Assembly (NCBI GenBank): GCA_949318235.1
Contig: OX439127.1
Location: 37,527,805-37,591,804 of the forward strand
DNA length: 64,000 nt
Direction: 5' to 3'
From: Ecdyonurus torrentis
Lineage: Eukaryota; Arthropoda; Insecta; Ephemeroptera; Heptageniidae
Part shown: positions 30,910 to 49,850 of the stretch, in pieces
How the letters are laid out: every line of letters starts with the position of its first letter
Numbering within the stretch: the stretch's first letter is position 1
Notes under the pieces: model-generated
What the model saw: the letters and a program-made list of their open reading frames with translations, nothing else
What the model was told of the DNA's origin: nothing
Databases searched by the model: none
Made by a program: the position numbers and the translations under genes

Positions 30910-33384
30910 GTTTTAGGTTATAGAATTTTTTACAATACCAAATATTCTTGGTAACTAATGTTTTATGAGATATCAATTTTATAATGCCAATTGTGTAAAC
31001 TATATGGTTAAAGCTTATTGTACATATATCAGAACTAAAATGACCTATAATATTATAATAAAACCTCTAACAGCAAGAATATCAAAGGATAAAAAATAAT
31101 AATAATAGTGTGTGTATAACTATTGTGACTTCGCAATAAAAATGATTATCTATCTAAAATTATAAATTACATATTTCTTTCTCTTAGGTATGTACATATC
31201 ATAGATTACATGATATGATATATGATGATGATATGATATATGATGATGATATGATATATGATGATATGTATTATACAGTACTTAGGTACTACATACATAA
31301 TATTAGATTTCATATCAGGTACCTACATAGAGCACTTCTCAAATTTACGCTCAACGCTCAACTATAACAACAACGATAACAACAACGATAATAATAACTA
31401 TTAAATATTTATTTAACATAACTGGCATTAGTTATGATCTTAGAAGTGAATAAATAAAATACACATTAAAAATTATTATAGGTGTAATTGTAATATAACA
31501 TTACTTCCGTTAATTTTATTTATAGATTTTGAACAATTTTATGAGTTTTGGGAATTTAATAATATAATGCAGGATCTTAAAATTACATTCTATTTTCTTT
31601 ATTGATTTTACTCCTCGAAAACAATATTGCATATAATATAGCAATGATGGAACTAATTTTTATTTTTTAAAGTTTTATCACTAATCTAAATATACTTATA
31701 ATCTAAAACATCTGAATAAAATATCAATTGTAAAAATTCGTCTAGGATATTGGTATAGTTATTAACTTTTAAAAAAAAGTCCGCTATTGAAACTAGAAAC
31801 ATTATAATTGAATATATAACCATAGAACCATATTATATATATATAATTGCTAAAGAATCATTCCTTTGTGTCCTCAACCTATTTCCCCAAAACCCCTCCT
31901 TCCAAGCAGCATTTAATTCTTGTCTCTTTATCAAATATTTTTATTATATTTTTATGCAAAATATTTTTATAACTAAAAAAAAAAAAAAAAAAAAAAAGTA
32001 AAAAGTAAAAATAAAATTCTTCGAACATCTTTATTTTTATTACTACTCTTTTGCAACCTTTACCCTAAATTATTATATAATACAGTAAAAATATTGATTT
32101 AGAGGGTTGAAAGACGTATTCATTAGTGACATTAAAGTGATGAAGCTTTGGTTTACTTCAGTTACACATTGACATTCGATATTTTGTTTATCTACCATCC
32201 CTCGTTGTTCTCCTCTCGCTGAGATTGAGTCAACCAACTGGAATTTTGATCTCTTTAATAACGCACAAGTTTTATTATTTTATCATTTTGAACACTCAGA
32301 AATTTTAATTTTGTAATAATAACTATTATTATTATCTATTGAACAAAAGAAACAACATCCATTAATGTATTTTACCATTTTATACAATGCTATTCTGATG
32401 AGAAAAGAACGCACTGATTTTAAATTATAAAATATACTATCACAATCATGTGTATTATATAAACATCTATGATATGATATCTGTGAAGAAAAAAAAAAAA
32501 GAAAAGGTTTGTAGAATGTAAAAAAAAAAAAAAAAAAATCAACATCCTATAAATATTAATACACTTAAATATATAATCCAGAAAAGGTTTTTGGTTTAAG
32601 TTATTTAAATGCCTCACTAACTTCTAAGAAACTTTTTTTTTATTAATTATCATGAAAAGTATAGTATCTAGTTTTAAAAGCACTATTGTAATAAGTCGAT
32701 GCAATCATTGATACACAGTGAACTGCACTGGATCACCACATACGACGTCTGCTATAGATCTATAACTCACATACACCGTTTGGGACGGGAAAAAAAATTT
32801 AACTTCACCATTATACACTTATATAAAAACAATATCAAGCCTGTATAAGGTTTGTGTCATTTATTAATATATAAAAAGTAGTATTAGTTTTAAAGGGCTA
32901 CATGAAACTACATCTGAAAACAACACTTTGACCCTACGATACTATTAAAAGTCTAAAACATACATATTTATGTCAATCTATAACATTTATTACTAACTAT
33001 TATTTGCATTTTTCTTTTACAATTTTAGTAGTACTTGATCTACATTCTTAAAAATAGCATAATTATTAATTATAATTGAAAATATATTACTTTATAACTG
33101 TCAAATTAATTAAGTGTACTTTGTTAACAAAACAAAAACGTTTATATAGAAGCTGGGAACTATTTATTCAAAGATGCATTAACTTTTTTTTTTTTTTTTT
33201 TTTTTTAAATGAGATAATTCAAAAAAATTATGTATCCTCTATGTTTGTGTATAATAGTTTCTCTTCTATTATCAGTTACTGCAGTATGTCTGGCTTATGC
33301 AATTTTAATGTGTCTTCATCATAGACGAGAATGAATTATATTTTGCTTTCACACATAGACACATTTAATGGTTTTCATTTGCAG

Positions 33385-33486
33385 GTCACACGAATATGTG
33401 GCGCCTAGACATGCATCTCTGGAGGACGTTTGTCAGCACCCCTGCAGTTCATACGCAACACATGCATTCGGCAAAATACACTTGTG
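33385..33486 (+). CDS. Possible isolated internal exon, unknown gene (doubtful)
   Basis: Between a good acceptor (TTTTCATTTGCAG) and a donor (GTAATATC), one frame stays open for 33 codons: SHEYVAPRHASLEDVCQHPC and onwards. The exon would be symmetric (both introns phase 2) and is GC-richer than its flanks. No partner exon is seen and a different frame is also open, so this could be chance. Confidence 0.2.
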
Positions 33487-33511
33487 GTAATATCTTGCCT
33501 GGATGCCCTTC

Positions 33512-33517
<6 letters not shown>

Positions 33518-33551
<34 letters not shown>
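33518..33551. repeat. (GA)n microsatellite
   Basis: A GA array directly after the doubtful exon at 33.4 kb. Confidence 0.9.
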
Positions 33552-33553
<2 letters not shown>

Positions 33554-34034
33554 CTTGAAGAGGTTTTGCCGATTATATTATTATTATTTAAATATATCAC
33601 TTCGTTTTTTCTCTCTCTTCAAAATATAAAATTGAATTCAAATAAAAAAAATTATTCCACTTTTATTATTATAAACTATTATAAAAAGTATAACAGTTGT
33701 CAATAATAATCATTATCTATAATTTAATGTAATTAGAAACGTTCTCTTCAATTTTCACAGCAAATATTTTCGACCAAACTTATAACATATTTCAATTCGT
33801 TTGTATATGCATAGCTGTGATCCGCGAGTAAGAGGAGGCAATAAGCGGGAGCACTTTTTTTTTTTTTTTCCAGCAATATAATACTATACAAGATGTTGTT
33901 TGAGTTGTACCATAGTATGGTTGTACTTATATAATATAAAAATATACTTATATTAACGATACAGCTAGACTATTTTTTTGTCTGCTTGGCGTGGCGCGGC
34001 TTTGCTTTGCTTGAGGGTTGTTTCACGTTCATTC

Positions 34035-34092
34035 AACCCGTTCGAAATGCAGATGACACATAAGTATGTGTCATTTTCATTACGGACGGGTT
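34035..34092. repeat. 58-bp near-perfect palindrome
   Basis: The arms AACCCGTTCGAAATGCAG/ATGACACATA and their mirror pair with only a few mismatches or wobbles around a centre at 34063/34064, essentially without a loop. It could form a cruciform or an RNA hairpin. It may be a tiny MITE; no flanking duplication is evident. Confidence 0.75.
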
Positions 34093-36317
34093 GGTATAGC
34101 AATTGTAAACTTTGTTTTTTTCCCTTACATGCATGATGATGTTTGCGTCTATCGTAAAGTTTCAAGTAGTTCACTTGTTCAAATGACAAAAAATATCAAA
34201 TAACATTTATATTTATAACATATGCGTGGTCAACCATTATTTTTAGATTATAATACCTCCTATATATAAAGCAAGTACTGTGCAACAGCCGTGTCAAAAG
34301 TTTTTTTTTTTTTTTTTTTTTATCCTACAATCATAATAAAATAAAATAAAATGGCATCAGTTTCGGATGTTTGACGTTAATTAAATTTATGTTGAGATAA
34401 TAAATAATAAAATAATAATTCATTTTTTACTTGTACTCATAGTATACAACTAAATTTAAAGAGCTAAATTAGGTTTATTTGAATAATAGTATAAATATTC
34501 GTTCACAGTTTCTGTAATTTTGAAATGCTTTCACGCGTAATGTAAACAGAATGCAGGTGACACCGTAACCTCATGTGTAAATAATGCTAATAATGTTGTG
34601 TCTACATTATTTGCAACATTTATTTTGATTTATAATTATTAATTTTCTATAAATACATCATTTGACTGATGTCAAGTAATTGTCGTTTTCTTAAGTTAAA
34701 AAAGGTCAGAAAATAAAAATATGTTCTTTATACTTCCAAAAAAAATTTATTTACATTTTGTTTTGAATATTACATAATATAGAAAGGATATTTGCATAAA
34801 CAAATGAATAGAGATAAAAGTATTTAATGTAAATATTTTAAAAATGTGTAAATTCAGAAACAGTTTATAACATGCAATATTATATAAATGTTATTATGGT
34901 AAAATTATTATTATACTTAAGTTCTATCAACTATATTTTAAACAAAAATTAAACAAACGAACACACACATATATATAAACACTTCATTGCAAATAATGAA
35001 AGATTCAATCCGTGAAACAAAAACTTAAACTTCTTTTTTATTTATTTTGTGTCGTATACATTTAATTAATGACAAAAAAATATTTTAAAAGGTTTTTAAT
35101 TGTATTTAAACAGATACAGTTTAAGTTTATTTGTGAGGAGGGGAGTTTTCTCGTAAAAACAGCCAGAATCGTTAAAATAATAATAATAACACTTAATCAT
35201 TTTTACCTTCTTTATACAATATGTAAAAAAAAAATATATATATATATGTATAGTAAATTTAAAAATAGTAATAAAATTTTAATAATTAATTCGTCTAAGT
35301 TAAAATTATTCAATAACTGTTCGGCTATAGGTCTGGTATTAGGAACCTAGAGGAGTACAGTAATGGATGTTGGGAGCAATACAGAAATAACACTTGTCGG
35401 CCCTTTATATAAAATAAAATAATTTCATTTTCAATCCTTAAAAAAATTACTATATAAAATATAAATAAGTATTGTGAGAAGTATATAATTATATAATGGG
35501 TAATATAATCCGCTCAAGAAAAATGATACATAATTAATTGAGCGTAACTTTAAAGAACAAACATATTGTACATAGTTCAATTTTATGTTATACATATGCC
35601 TACTTCAAGAATATAAATCTTGGGGTAGTCCTCGAATAAAGACATATCGCATAAAAAAAATATATATATATATACATACTGTAACATGGTAGTAGTAAAC
35701 AGATGTCGCGAGTTGATTTTTTTTTAACATTATAAATTTAAATGCACATTATTAATGTCTGTTGTGACTGGATTATAACTTGAATTACATTATAAAATAT
35801 TGTTATAATAAATCATTGCAAATTCTTATATAAATGAATAATAGTCTGATATGTCAAAGTATATTCAGAAATATTTTTATACAGTATAAAGCATTTATTT
35901 ACATTTATGTGTGATCGGTTTTAAAATACTTAAAAAAAAAAATAGTGATGATTTTTGTAATTTACTTTTCGTTGAATTTTGGCACTTTTACTTACGTTTT
36001 GAAGGGAAAGTAATTATTTAATATTAATACTAATAAAGAAATGAAAGTTCTATTCTTACATAAAATAAAAATTCTTTATAGTAATGACATTTTTTTTTAA
36101 ATTACAGTTACAATAGTTTTTTTTTTATTGCAATGAGTAAATGATAGGGTTGTTTGGTTATTATAGCTGTATAATATATAAAAATGGCCTAAAAGTCATA
36201 ACTATTCAAGTTTGTCTTACAATTAGGTAATATAAAAAAGTTTTTTTTTTTGTATAATATCTTCCCTGATCAAAGGTACATAACAAATTTTATAATTGTG
36301 TATATATAAGAAGTTGT

Positions 36318-41141
<4,824 letters not shown>

Positions 41142-41335
41142 TCAGAAAAGATGTGCACTCCAGTTAGTCACAGTGCGAACTGACAGATAATGCACCCAAC
41201 ATCACCGCGCTGTTTGCTTTCATAAACCGCGTGTTCTCCGCCACGCCTCCTTATTACACTACCAACCAATCTCTAAGTGTAAAACAGAACACGTGGTACA
41301 CGTGCACCTTACATTCATCACCCGCAGGTGTTTTT
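41142..41335 (-). promoter_or_regulatory. Putative tinman promoter with clustered E-boxes
   Basis: Directly upstream of the tinman ATG. The minus strand has an initiator-like TCAGTT at 41183-41178, a GC-box-like GGAGGCGTGGC, a CCAAT motif in the inverted orientation (CCAACCAATC on the + strand, about 41264-41273), and three E-boxes: CACGTG at 41290-41295 and 41299-41304, and CAGGTG/CACCTG at 41325-41330. In flies tinman is activated by the E-box protein Twist, mainly through a different enhancer, so a link is only suggestive. The patch is GC-richer than its surroundings. Confidence 0.4.
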
Positions 41336-43191
41336 TTTTTTTTTTTTTTTTTTTTGATACACCTTACTATAAATTACAACTTACGTATAATTTAGCTACT
41401 ATATGAATGAATGGTAGTAAAAATGACATTGAATTATTAGGTCAATAAAAAACAAAAATAATATTAAAAAAAAAAAAAAAAAAAAGGAAAAGACAAATAA
41501 TATAATATAACAAGTATATAGGTTTTAAATATTTAGATAAAAGAAGAGGGCTCTATGTAGCATAAAAAAATAAGTTTTTTATCTCCAAAACTTATTTGCA
41601 AAATAATAATAATAAAAAATTGAACGCAGTGCTGAAAGAGATTCGATATAAGAAGTCTTCTTCATTCTTATTCATATGGTGCAAAAGTCATTGCTGTAGT
41701 AATATTTATAAATTAAAGAGAGATTATCAATTATTTATCATTATTATATCTAGATACAAAGCCCAGATTATATACGTACTGAATGAAGTGGGAAGTCAAA
41801 GTGCCTACTTGAATAAATTAATTTAAAACAACAATGCTCTTACATTTTATTTATTTATTTAATATATTATACACCGTCGCAAAATTAAGTCGGGAATTTT
41901 AAAAATTATAAAATTTAATATGAAAATTTTACTTGTGAGAATCGCCTATTTTGATATACTCGCGTTGTAACATCATATATATATAATATATTTATGAAGA
42001 AACTTGTGCTCTTTTAATGTTGCGTTGTAAAACAGTAGGACAGGATAGGAGGGTAGTTTTATAGTTCCTTATTCATTAAACAAATTTTGCGTTACTATAA
42101 GTAAAAATCTGTTCATTTCAAAGCACATGCAATTAAAAAAAAAAAGTATTGAAAACAACAATGAAATTTTTTTATGTTGTAGCTTTTCCTATGAATTGTG
42201 AAAAAATAATTGACTTTTTTTCTTTCTGTTAAATTACAAATTCTGGTCTACGTCATTTCTATATATAAAAAATTATATAAGAGTCGTAAAGCTTGATAAA
42301 AAAAAAGCTCAAATAACATCATATCATATAACGTATATACCAAATACATCCCAATAATGTCATAATATGCATAATTACGCTATAACGTACATTAAATGTT
42401 GTTATGCAATGCATGATAACATGAGCTGCATTAAATTTCAATTGTGAGGATTGCATAATTTCACATTCTCTTCAGTCACCGACTTTTTAAAAAATTATTT
42501 CACCGTCGTATATTTTAACTATCGTTTTAGTGCGGCTCTCGGAATAACAAAAATATGTCTCTTTAGTCAAAAAGGTTTTCTTACTTTTGTGGGCCCCCTA
42601 CCACTTTTGTGGGTTACTCTAGAATGCTCAAAATAGCTCTTAAAAAACACGTAAATTCAATGGCGTTTTCTGGTTCAATTTTTTCAATTTTTTCCAAATT
42701 TTTTTTTTTTCAATTTTTTCAATTTTTATTTTAAATTTTTATTGAATTATCTGATGTCTACTGTATTGTATACTGGGACTGACGATAGTAAACTCATAGT
42801 ATAATAGTTCAACTTTCAATATAGCGCATATTTATGATATTATAATTATATCATTACATCATGGCTTAAATCTGACGCATTTATGTGGTGTTTCTTTTCT
42901 CCTCGTATCAAAAGGATTTTATTTGATAAAACTGGCAAATCAGGAATAATAAATAAAAAATCACTGAATAATATTATCATTTTTTTAGGGTAAATAAGAT
43001 TTATAAAAAATACACTATTTTTATTTATTTCAATTTTGAGAATTTAAAATTATATACTCTTGTTCAGTTTTAATTTTTTTTAGCATATTAATTGAAACAA
43101 TTATTTTTTGTTTTTAATATTATATAATATACCATATATGTGGTAATACAATGTGACGCATGTGTCAGTCACGCAGTGAATGGTTTCTTTT

Positions 43192-43195
<4 letters not shown>

Positions 43196-43245
<50 letters not shown>
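43196..43245. repeat. (CT)n microsatellite
   Basis: A CT array of about 50 bp, 2 kb upstream of tinman. Confidence 0.95.
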
Positions 43246-43247
<2 letters not shown>

Positions 43248-43505
43248 TTGAAATGCCATTTACGTATTTTCTCAAGAAATTGACTCAAATTTGTTGATAA
43301 AAATAATAATATACAATCTAGATCCAGTGCTTTGTGTGTGAATATTTAATTGTCATGCGCGTTTGTATGTGGTTACCTCCTTTATTAATATTAATATATA
43401 TTTTGGTTGCAATTGAAAATTTAAAGAAATCAAAATGACTGATTATCGTTCAAAGAGTGAGAAAATTTGGTGTTATCTCATATAATATAAGACTGGTTGC
43501 ATACA

Positions 43506-43654
43506 GGCAGGCAGGCTGGGCTGCTGAGGTGCATAAGCGGCGTTTGAGTCATGGCGCTCCAAAGCAGATAACCTCGGGCGCCACATCTCTTCCCACCCGC
43601 ATTGTATGGGCCTACTGCCAGGGCTGCCGAGGGCTGCTGACTGACTGCTCGAGG
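43506..43654 (+). other. GC-rich exon-like island upstream of tinman (nature unknown)
   Basis: A sharply GC-rich block in AT-rich DNA, between a possible acceptor (TTGCATACAG) and a possible donor (GAG/GTATGG). One + frame is open throughout (QAGWAAEVHKRRLSHG...), but a minus frame is open too, so coding is unproven. It could be a non-coding exon or a regulatory island. Confidence 0.25.
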
Positions 43655-44670
43655 TATGGATATATTTTAGGCCGCTTATCTCGTCTAATGGTTCATCTGT
43701 ATACTGGCGTGCTGGCGTTTTACTTCCACCCCCCACAGACCCACTTCTTCACTTACTTTCTCTATAGCACATTCTTGTAGTGTGTCAGCACAAACAAATT
43801 ATACAATATTTCAAACAATATATAAAATGGTTGATGCATTTGTGCAAAATGCTAAACCATATTGCTTATATAATTTGGACTAAATAAAGTGCATAAATCT
43901 TTAAAAAAAATATATTATTATTATTTTCTACCTGCAAATCAAAAACTTGCACAACTAGACTGAAATTCAACACTAAAAGTGGAAGTTATTCATTTCATTT
44001 CAGTACAGTAAATTGAAAAGAAAGATGCTTTTTAATATCGTTCGCATTTTCCAGATTGAAGATCCGTCATGTACATTTTCCATTGTCCTGTTAATTTTAA
44101 TCTGCATAATTATTTTATGGAAATGGACTAAATAATCTAACCAGATCGTTTTCTTTGGCTCATATTTCTGTACTTTGCAGTGAAAGTGCACTGTGCAGTG
44201 AATGACGTAAACTGTTAATATGTGACAATATGTGTATGCAGTTTTTTGCAGTACATGAGTAAACGAGAATACATAAGGAATCTAATATTATCCCAAAACA
44301 TGCAGCATAAACTATTAATTAAATATTTAATTGTTTTGAACTATGTTGACTTGAGTTTTGATTTTTATCAACAAAATATTTTATGAAATATGTTTGTCTT
44401 GGTAAATTTTTATGTCATATAGTTTAATTTCATATATCACTGCATAGCTTTTAAACTGAGTGTATATATTTGTAAAATCTGGACATAAAACCTAAGAAAG
44501 GTATATAATATACATAATTATTTTTTTAATTATTGATTTTGCAATTTATTTGCCAAATCTTATATATCTTGTAGATGTATTATAGAGAGAGAATTTTGCA
44601 GTTATTATAATTTCCATATCAAAATACTGTGCTATCTTCTATTCTCGATTCACTTAAATTTCTTTATATA

Positions 44671-44979
44671 GGGTGTGCGCGCATGACGTCATAATAAATG
44701 CTCTTGGATGCCATAATAGATCAACGAATAACATTGCTTAGCATACGATAAACATGGGTTTTCATTTCACTATTTTCTTTGGAAAATAAGTAATTTTTTT
44801 GTCATTATTATTTTTCTCGCTTACTTGAGATACTAATTCAACTCGTTAAGAGCATCAATGCTCTCAAAAATATTGCTAAGTATTTTTAAACAGGCAAAAT
44901 ATGTCATTTTCCCATACCGGCCTATGTTATTTAGTGCTCACTTATGGCGTTGACTTTAACATGAATGCAACCACCCTAT
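44671..44979. mobile_element. About 310-bp TIR element (MITE family, copy 2 of 2)
   Basis: An inverted copy of the element at 24607-24917. It begins TATAGGGTGTGCGCGCATGA and ends with the complement of TATAGGGTGGTTGCATTCAT, so both ends share TATAGGGTG. Confidence 0.75.
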
Positions 44980-45953
44980 AGCTGCTATGAATTAATTCCA
45001 TAATAGAATAAAATACCTCTATTAAAGTTATATTAAAAATATTGAATAAAATAGCGCAGATACGTAATTAATCCGTATCTTCAGAGTTTAGTTTATTTTA
45101 CTAGTCAAACTTTAACCTTTCCATTTTTTTTTTAAATATTTTTAGATTAAAGTAGATTATTAATATATTAATTTTTTATAATTAAATAATATAAAAATTA
45201 AATTTTTTTTACTATTTAACATATTACTTACAAGCACATTTGAACATTATTTTAAAATTCTTTATGAATATATAAAAGCTTAATTAGAAGCAAATTTACC
45301 AGCTTGGATTATAATGATGCAACTAAAAATTCAGTATTTTTAATTAAGGGGGAAAAACAAAACAATAATGAAAAAAAATTAATCGTATTGAACAAGTTCT
45401 ATTTTAATATTTAATGAAAAAATATGTTTACACATTTCATTTTTTATGCTAAACAGTTAAGTTATAATTAATTTTTTTAATCTTTATGCTTTTTTTTTCT
45501 TTTTACACAAAGTGAGGTTAATGTAAGGCATGTTGAAATTTCTTAGTTTAGAACAAAAAAATCGTGCTGGCATAATAAAGTCAGCTATCTAGAACGACAC
45601 TATTAGGTGCACCATACAACTCTATTAAAAATTCTGTCTATAAAATTGAAACACCAACGCTAATGGCTCCAATTTTTCTTTAAAAAAAAATCATAAAGTA
45701 AGAGAAAAAAGAAGACGTTTTCTTTTTAATGTGTATTATTATTATTATTATTATGTTTTTTTACTAGCACTTTAGTTTTCTTGTAAACTTATTCTATAAA
45801 AGAAAAAAACAAAGTGTGAGTGCAATAAGCTGTGAGTAAGCAAAGCAAAAGCATCATCATAAGGCCAGCAAACACATAGTATAGCAGGCCTTGGAAGTGA
45901 CCTCAGCTATATAGTGTATTGCCTACTCTGATGATGCCTATATAATATGATGC

Positions 45954-45955
<2 letters not shown>

Positions 45956-45985
<30 letters not shown>

Positions 45986-45998
45986 ACTGACTGACTGC
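45956..45998. repeat. (CCTG)n / (CTGA)n tetranucleotide repeat
   Basis: Several CCTG units followed by three CTGA units. Confidence 0.9.
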
Positions 45999-46231
45999 TT
46001 AGCTGAAAATAGAGAAGGCGAGATTTATTACTAGATTGCTTTATTTTACGCTCACTTTTTTATTATTATAGTATATATATATATTATATATATTCATGAA
46101 CACAATATATTTAACGAAGAAGTCACATACACCATTGCATATATCTGAGATTTATTAACAACCTTTTCGTCGTGACTTTTAATTTAATTGTAAATTAATT
46201 ACAATAGTCTACTATTTATACCTTTCCACTT

Positions 46232-46234
<3 letters not shown>

Positions 46235-46323
<89 letters not shown>
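46235..46323. repeat. (CT)n microsatellite
   Basis: A CT array of about 88 bp. Confidence 0.95.
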
Positions 46324-46326
<3 letters not shown>

Positions 46327-47142
46327 CTTTTGCATCAAAACAATTTATACAAAGAATGAACTGAGCAAATACGAAATCATTCAAAGTTTTCTCATAGTAA
46401 TAAAAATATATATTATACGTATTTATTCAAGATAATTTAATTTTCTAATTACTATAATTAGTATTTTACAGGTTAAGATAAGGTGCACTGGTTTTTATTA
46501 TTTAAAATTTCAATCATTACTACCAAATTGATATTCAATTCATCATATACTGTTTTGTAACAATAAGAACTATAGTATATACATTTTTATAGTAATTTTG
46601 TATATTATAGTATTATAGTATATAAAATAAACTTAAATATAATGTTGTAAATTTTAATATACTTAATTAAATTTACTCTCATTTCCGAACTCTAAATAAT
46701 TTAATATTGTATATTTACATTATTAATAAATAGATTTAAAAAATAATAATAATAATAAAAGAGATAAGCTGCAGGAACATCATACATTACAGTCCAGCTT
46801 ATAAGGCTGACGAAGAAATAGAAGAGAGAGGAAAAAAAATGATATTAAATAACATGATGGTATAAAAGTGATCGTAACCATGTGAACTTATACATGTAAG
46901 GCGTTCTTCTTATATCATCTTCCTACACAATATCAAAAATCCTTTCGATATAAAATGACAAGAGCACATGGCATACATCTCGGGGTATAAAGTCTTTAAT
47001 TAACAAATATTTTCTAATTATTACTAGATTTATTGGATGTACTTGAATATTCATTATCACATCCAGAACTTGTTTGTTTATATACAAATATAAAGAGAAA
47101 AAGTTTAACATATTTCCTAATGGTCTTTTAATCGTTTAATAT

Positions 47143-47150
<8 letters not shown>

Positions 47151-47211
<61 letters not shown>
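47151..47211. repeat. (GA)n microsatellite
   Basis: A GA array of about 60 bp. Confidence 0.95.
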
Positions 47212-47213
<2 letters not shown>

Positions 47214-48306
47214 TATGAATGCAAGCATTGAAGACTCTAATAAGCCATTTCATAATCGTGGAGATGGAGACTATTTTTATTGCTATTGTTACTGTTATTT
47301 TATGAAATATTTATATTGTTAAATCTATAATATATTGCTTTGATTATATTGATCCAATAAATCTAGCAGTCATGACTATAATCATGAGTTAAGTAGAAAT
47401 ATAGATATCGCTTAAGTATTATTTAAAGCCATGCAGGCAAATCTCATTAAAACCTGAATCACAACTTCCAACTTTTTGCAAAATATTGATTGTATAATAA
47501 TATACTTTTATGATATTTTTGTGAATCGAAAAAACAAACCGCAGATAAAACATTAATAATTGGCCTCTGCTCCTCTTTTTCTCTTTTATCTTGCAATTTT
47601 CGATAAGACCTCATTTATGTACAGAAATTTAAACAGAAATACTAAATTACAAAATTAATTTTTTAACTTTGTATTTAGAGCCTAAATTAAAGAAATGGGT
47701 GGATGAAATGGTGATAAGATGCAGGTTGTGTTTTATTTATTTTGTATCGATTGACGATGAGGAAACGATGCCAATAGAGGTCCGGTGGTCATATCATGGA
47801 GGACGCAGCTTGATTGTTCATCCTGGACATACAGCAGACGCCCTCACTTCTTGAGAAGTGTGTTGTGACATCTTTACTATACTGATGATTGACCATTATC
47901 TGATTTACTCTCATGAATCGATCTATAGTTCATTTTTAAAATGATCCTTAATAAGTCATTGAAAAAAAAAATTTAACAATATACATGTTTTGAATAATTT
48001 AAAAATAATATTATTGCACGCCTTTATAGCATTAACATGGAATATGCATTGAAATATATTTTACTCTGATTTATAACATTTTTTATACAATTAGTGTAAA
48101 ATTAAAATCTTCTGCAACGTCGGACTGAATTGCAGATGCGTAGACCTAACAAATTTCACAACTATATAGGTTTAAAAAAAAAACATAAAAAAAAAATAAA
48201 AAAAATAAAAACGTTTTGAGTTATCGCACAAAAAATTATTTTATACTGAATAACAATATCTATAAATATAAATAAATAATCCAGAGTATAACCGGGGTAG
48301 CACATG

Positions 48307-48345
<39 letters not shown>

Positions 48346-48579
48346 TTCTGGTTTTCATTAAAAGCTGTAACGTCGTGGTTATCATATAGTTGGCTTGCAA
48401 CGGGTCTAAATGTTGCCATGTTGATGGTGTGGCCAGCCACAACCCACGTTAAGTCTTTTATATACATCAGTATCCATCCCTCACGATGCGTGGTGTTTAT
48501 CGCGTTTTGCTGCTTTGCTTTTCTTGCCAGCAAGGTAAGATAACACGAAAAGAAAAACTCCATCAAGCAAAAGCTACTC

Positions 48580-48582
<3 letters not shown>

Positions 48583-48621
<39 letters not shown>
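48583..48621. repeat. (AT)n microsatellite
   Basis: An AT array of about 39 bp. Confidence 0.9.
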
Positions 48622-48622
<1 letters not shown>

Positions 48623-49108
48623 GTCTATTTCACTTTGGTAGCCATGACTAGTTTATAAATGTTGTGTGTCTGCTGTTTGAAAGTAAAAATGATAGAGATT
48701 AAAAAGTTAAATGTGTGTATTTTAATCTATCTAAATGTAAGCTATATATGGATAGCAATAGTGTGAGGCCACGGGTTACTTATGTGTTACAGGGGAGATT
48801 CTGGACAAATCTTAATTCTCAAATGGGAGGTCCCGACCTGTTCAACACCCTCATATAAGCCATATGAACTATATGTTCCAAGCCGACAAGTTGGTTTAAA
48901 ACACACACATATTACCATGTACCAGAAGCCATGTGACAAGGGTGTCAAGCAAAGTGGGGTTGCTACCAGAGCGTGGGACTTTGTATATCACAATTATGTC
49001 GCACTTCTCTTTAAGCTACTTTAAGAAACTGATAAAAAGCTTTTAAATGTATAATATTTACAGTATACACAATACAAAATCCCATATTTTCACTCAAACT
49101 CAGTCTCT

Positions 49109-49148
<40 letters not shown>

Positions 49149-49679
49149 CTAATAAACATATAAATGAATATTTATATACTGTATCTGCTAATACATAGCT
49201 TTTCATTTTAGCTTACATTTTGTATGATGGTTTAACTTTTTATCAGTTAATATATTTTGTTCAGATTACGTCTAAAAAAAGTATTTTGATTCCAAAGTAA
49301 AAAAAGATTGAAGTTTTTTTTTTTTTTTTTTTTTTTCTAATTCTTTGTTGAGAAACGTATATTTATGTTTTCAAAACAGGTAATTTATTATGCCCATTAG
49401 AGATTGCTGAATCTTTTTTTTTTTTTTTTTTTTTTTTATAAGAATAATAATTTTACAAAAAATATAAAATTACAGAAATTAACTAAAAAAAAACATCTGA
49501 CTGGATTGTAAAATAAGCACAGATTATATTAATAAATTGATAGATGAAAGATGCAAGAGATGAAAGAAAGAATTACGTACGTTAGAGTAAATGCAGTTGC
49601 ATGTAATGAGGGTTAAAATAGCAACACAAATTATGTGTGATATTGAGAGTGAGAGAGAGAGAGAGAGCTGGAGTGTGTC

Positions 49680-49850
49680 ACGCCAGTGGCGTGGCTCCTC
49701 GCGCGAGTGTTGAGGCGCCGCTCTCTCTGTCTTCGTGCGAGATTTTATTTTTCTTAGCAAGTTAGCCGTGCGTGTGTATAAAAGCCGCGCGCCGAACACT
49801 TGCTGTTCCGAATGCATAAAAGCTACTAACTGCATTGTCTAATGTCTGCT
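49680..49850 (+). promoter_or_regulatory. GC-rich TATA-containing promoter-like island
   Basis: TATAAAAG at 49777-49784 sits in a GC-rich block with many CpGs (GGCGCCGC, GCGCGCCG), which is rare in this window. A start site would be expected near 49807-49810. No coding exon could be tied to it; the first downstream ATG opens only five codons. Confidence 0.35.

Larger units (their letters stand above)
30803..36317. other. Intergenic region between the orphan exon and tinman
   Basis: AT-rich, with poly-T tracts, an ATATGATGATG minisatellite at about 31211-31267, a (GA)n array at 33518-33551, a possible exon at 33385-33486 and a 58-bp near-perfect palindrome at 34035-34092. The last few hundred bases are probably tinman 3' UTR (minus strand; AATAAA complement near 36122-36128). 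Confidence 0.6.

Noticed and set aside
48782..49024. 80-codon + frame after an acceptor-like site
   Set aside because: No recognisable domain, no donor or partner exon, and the composition is not clearly coding.
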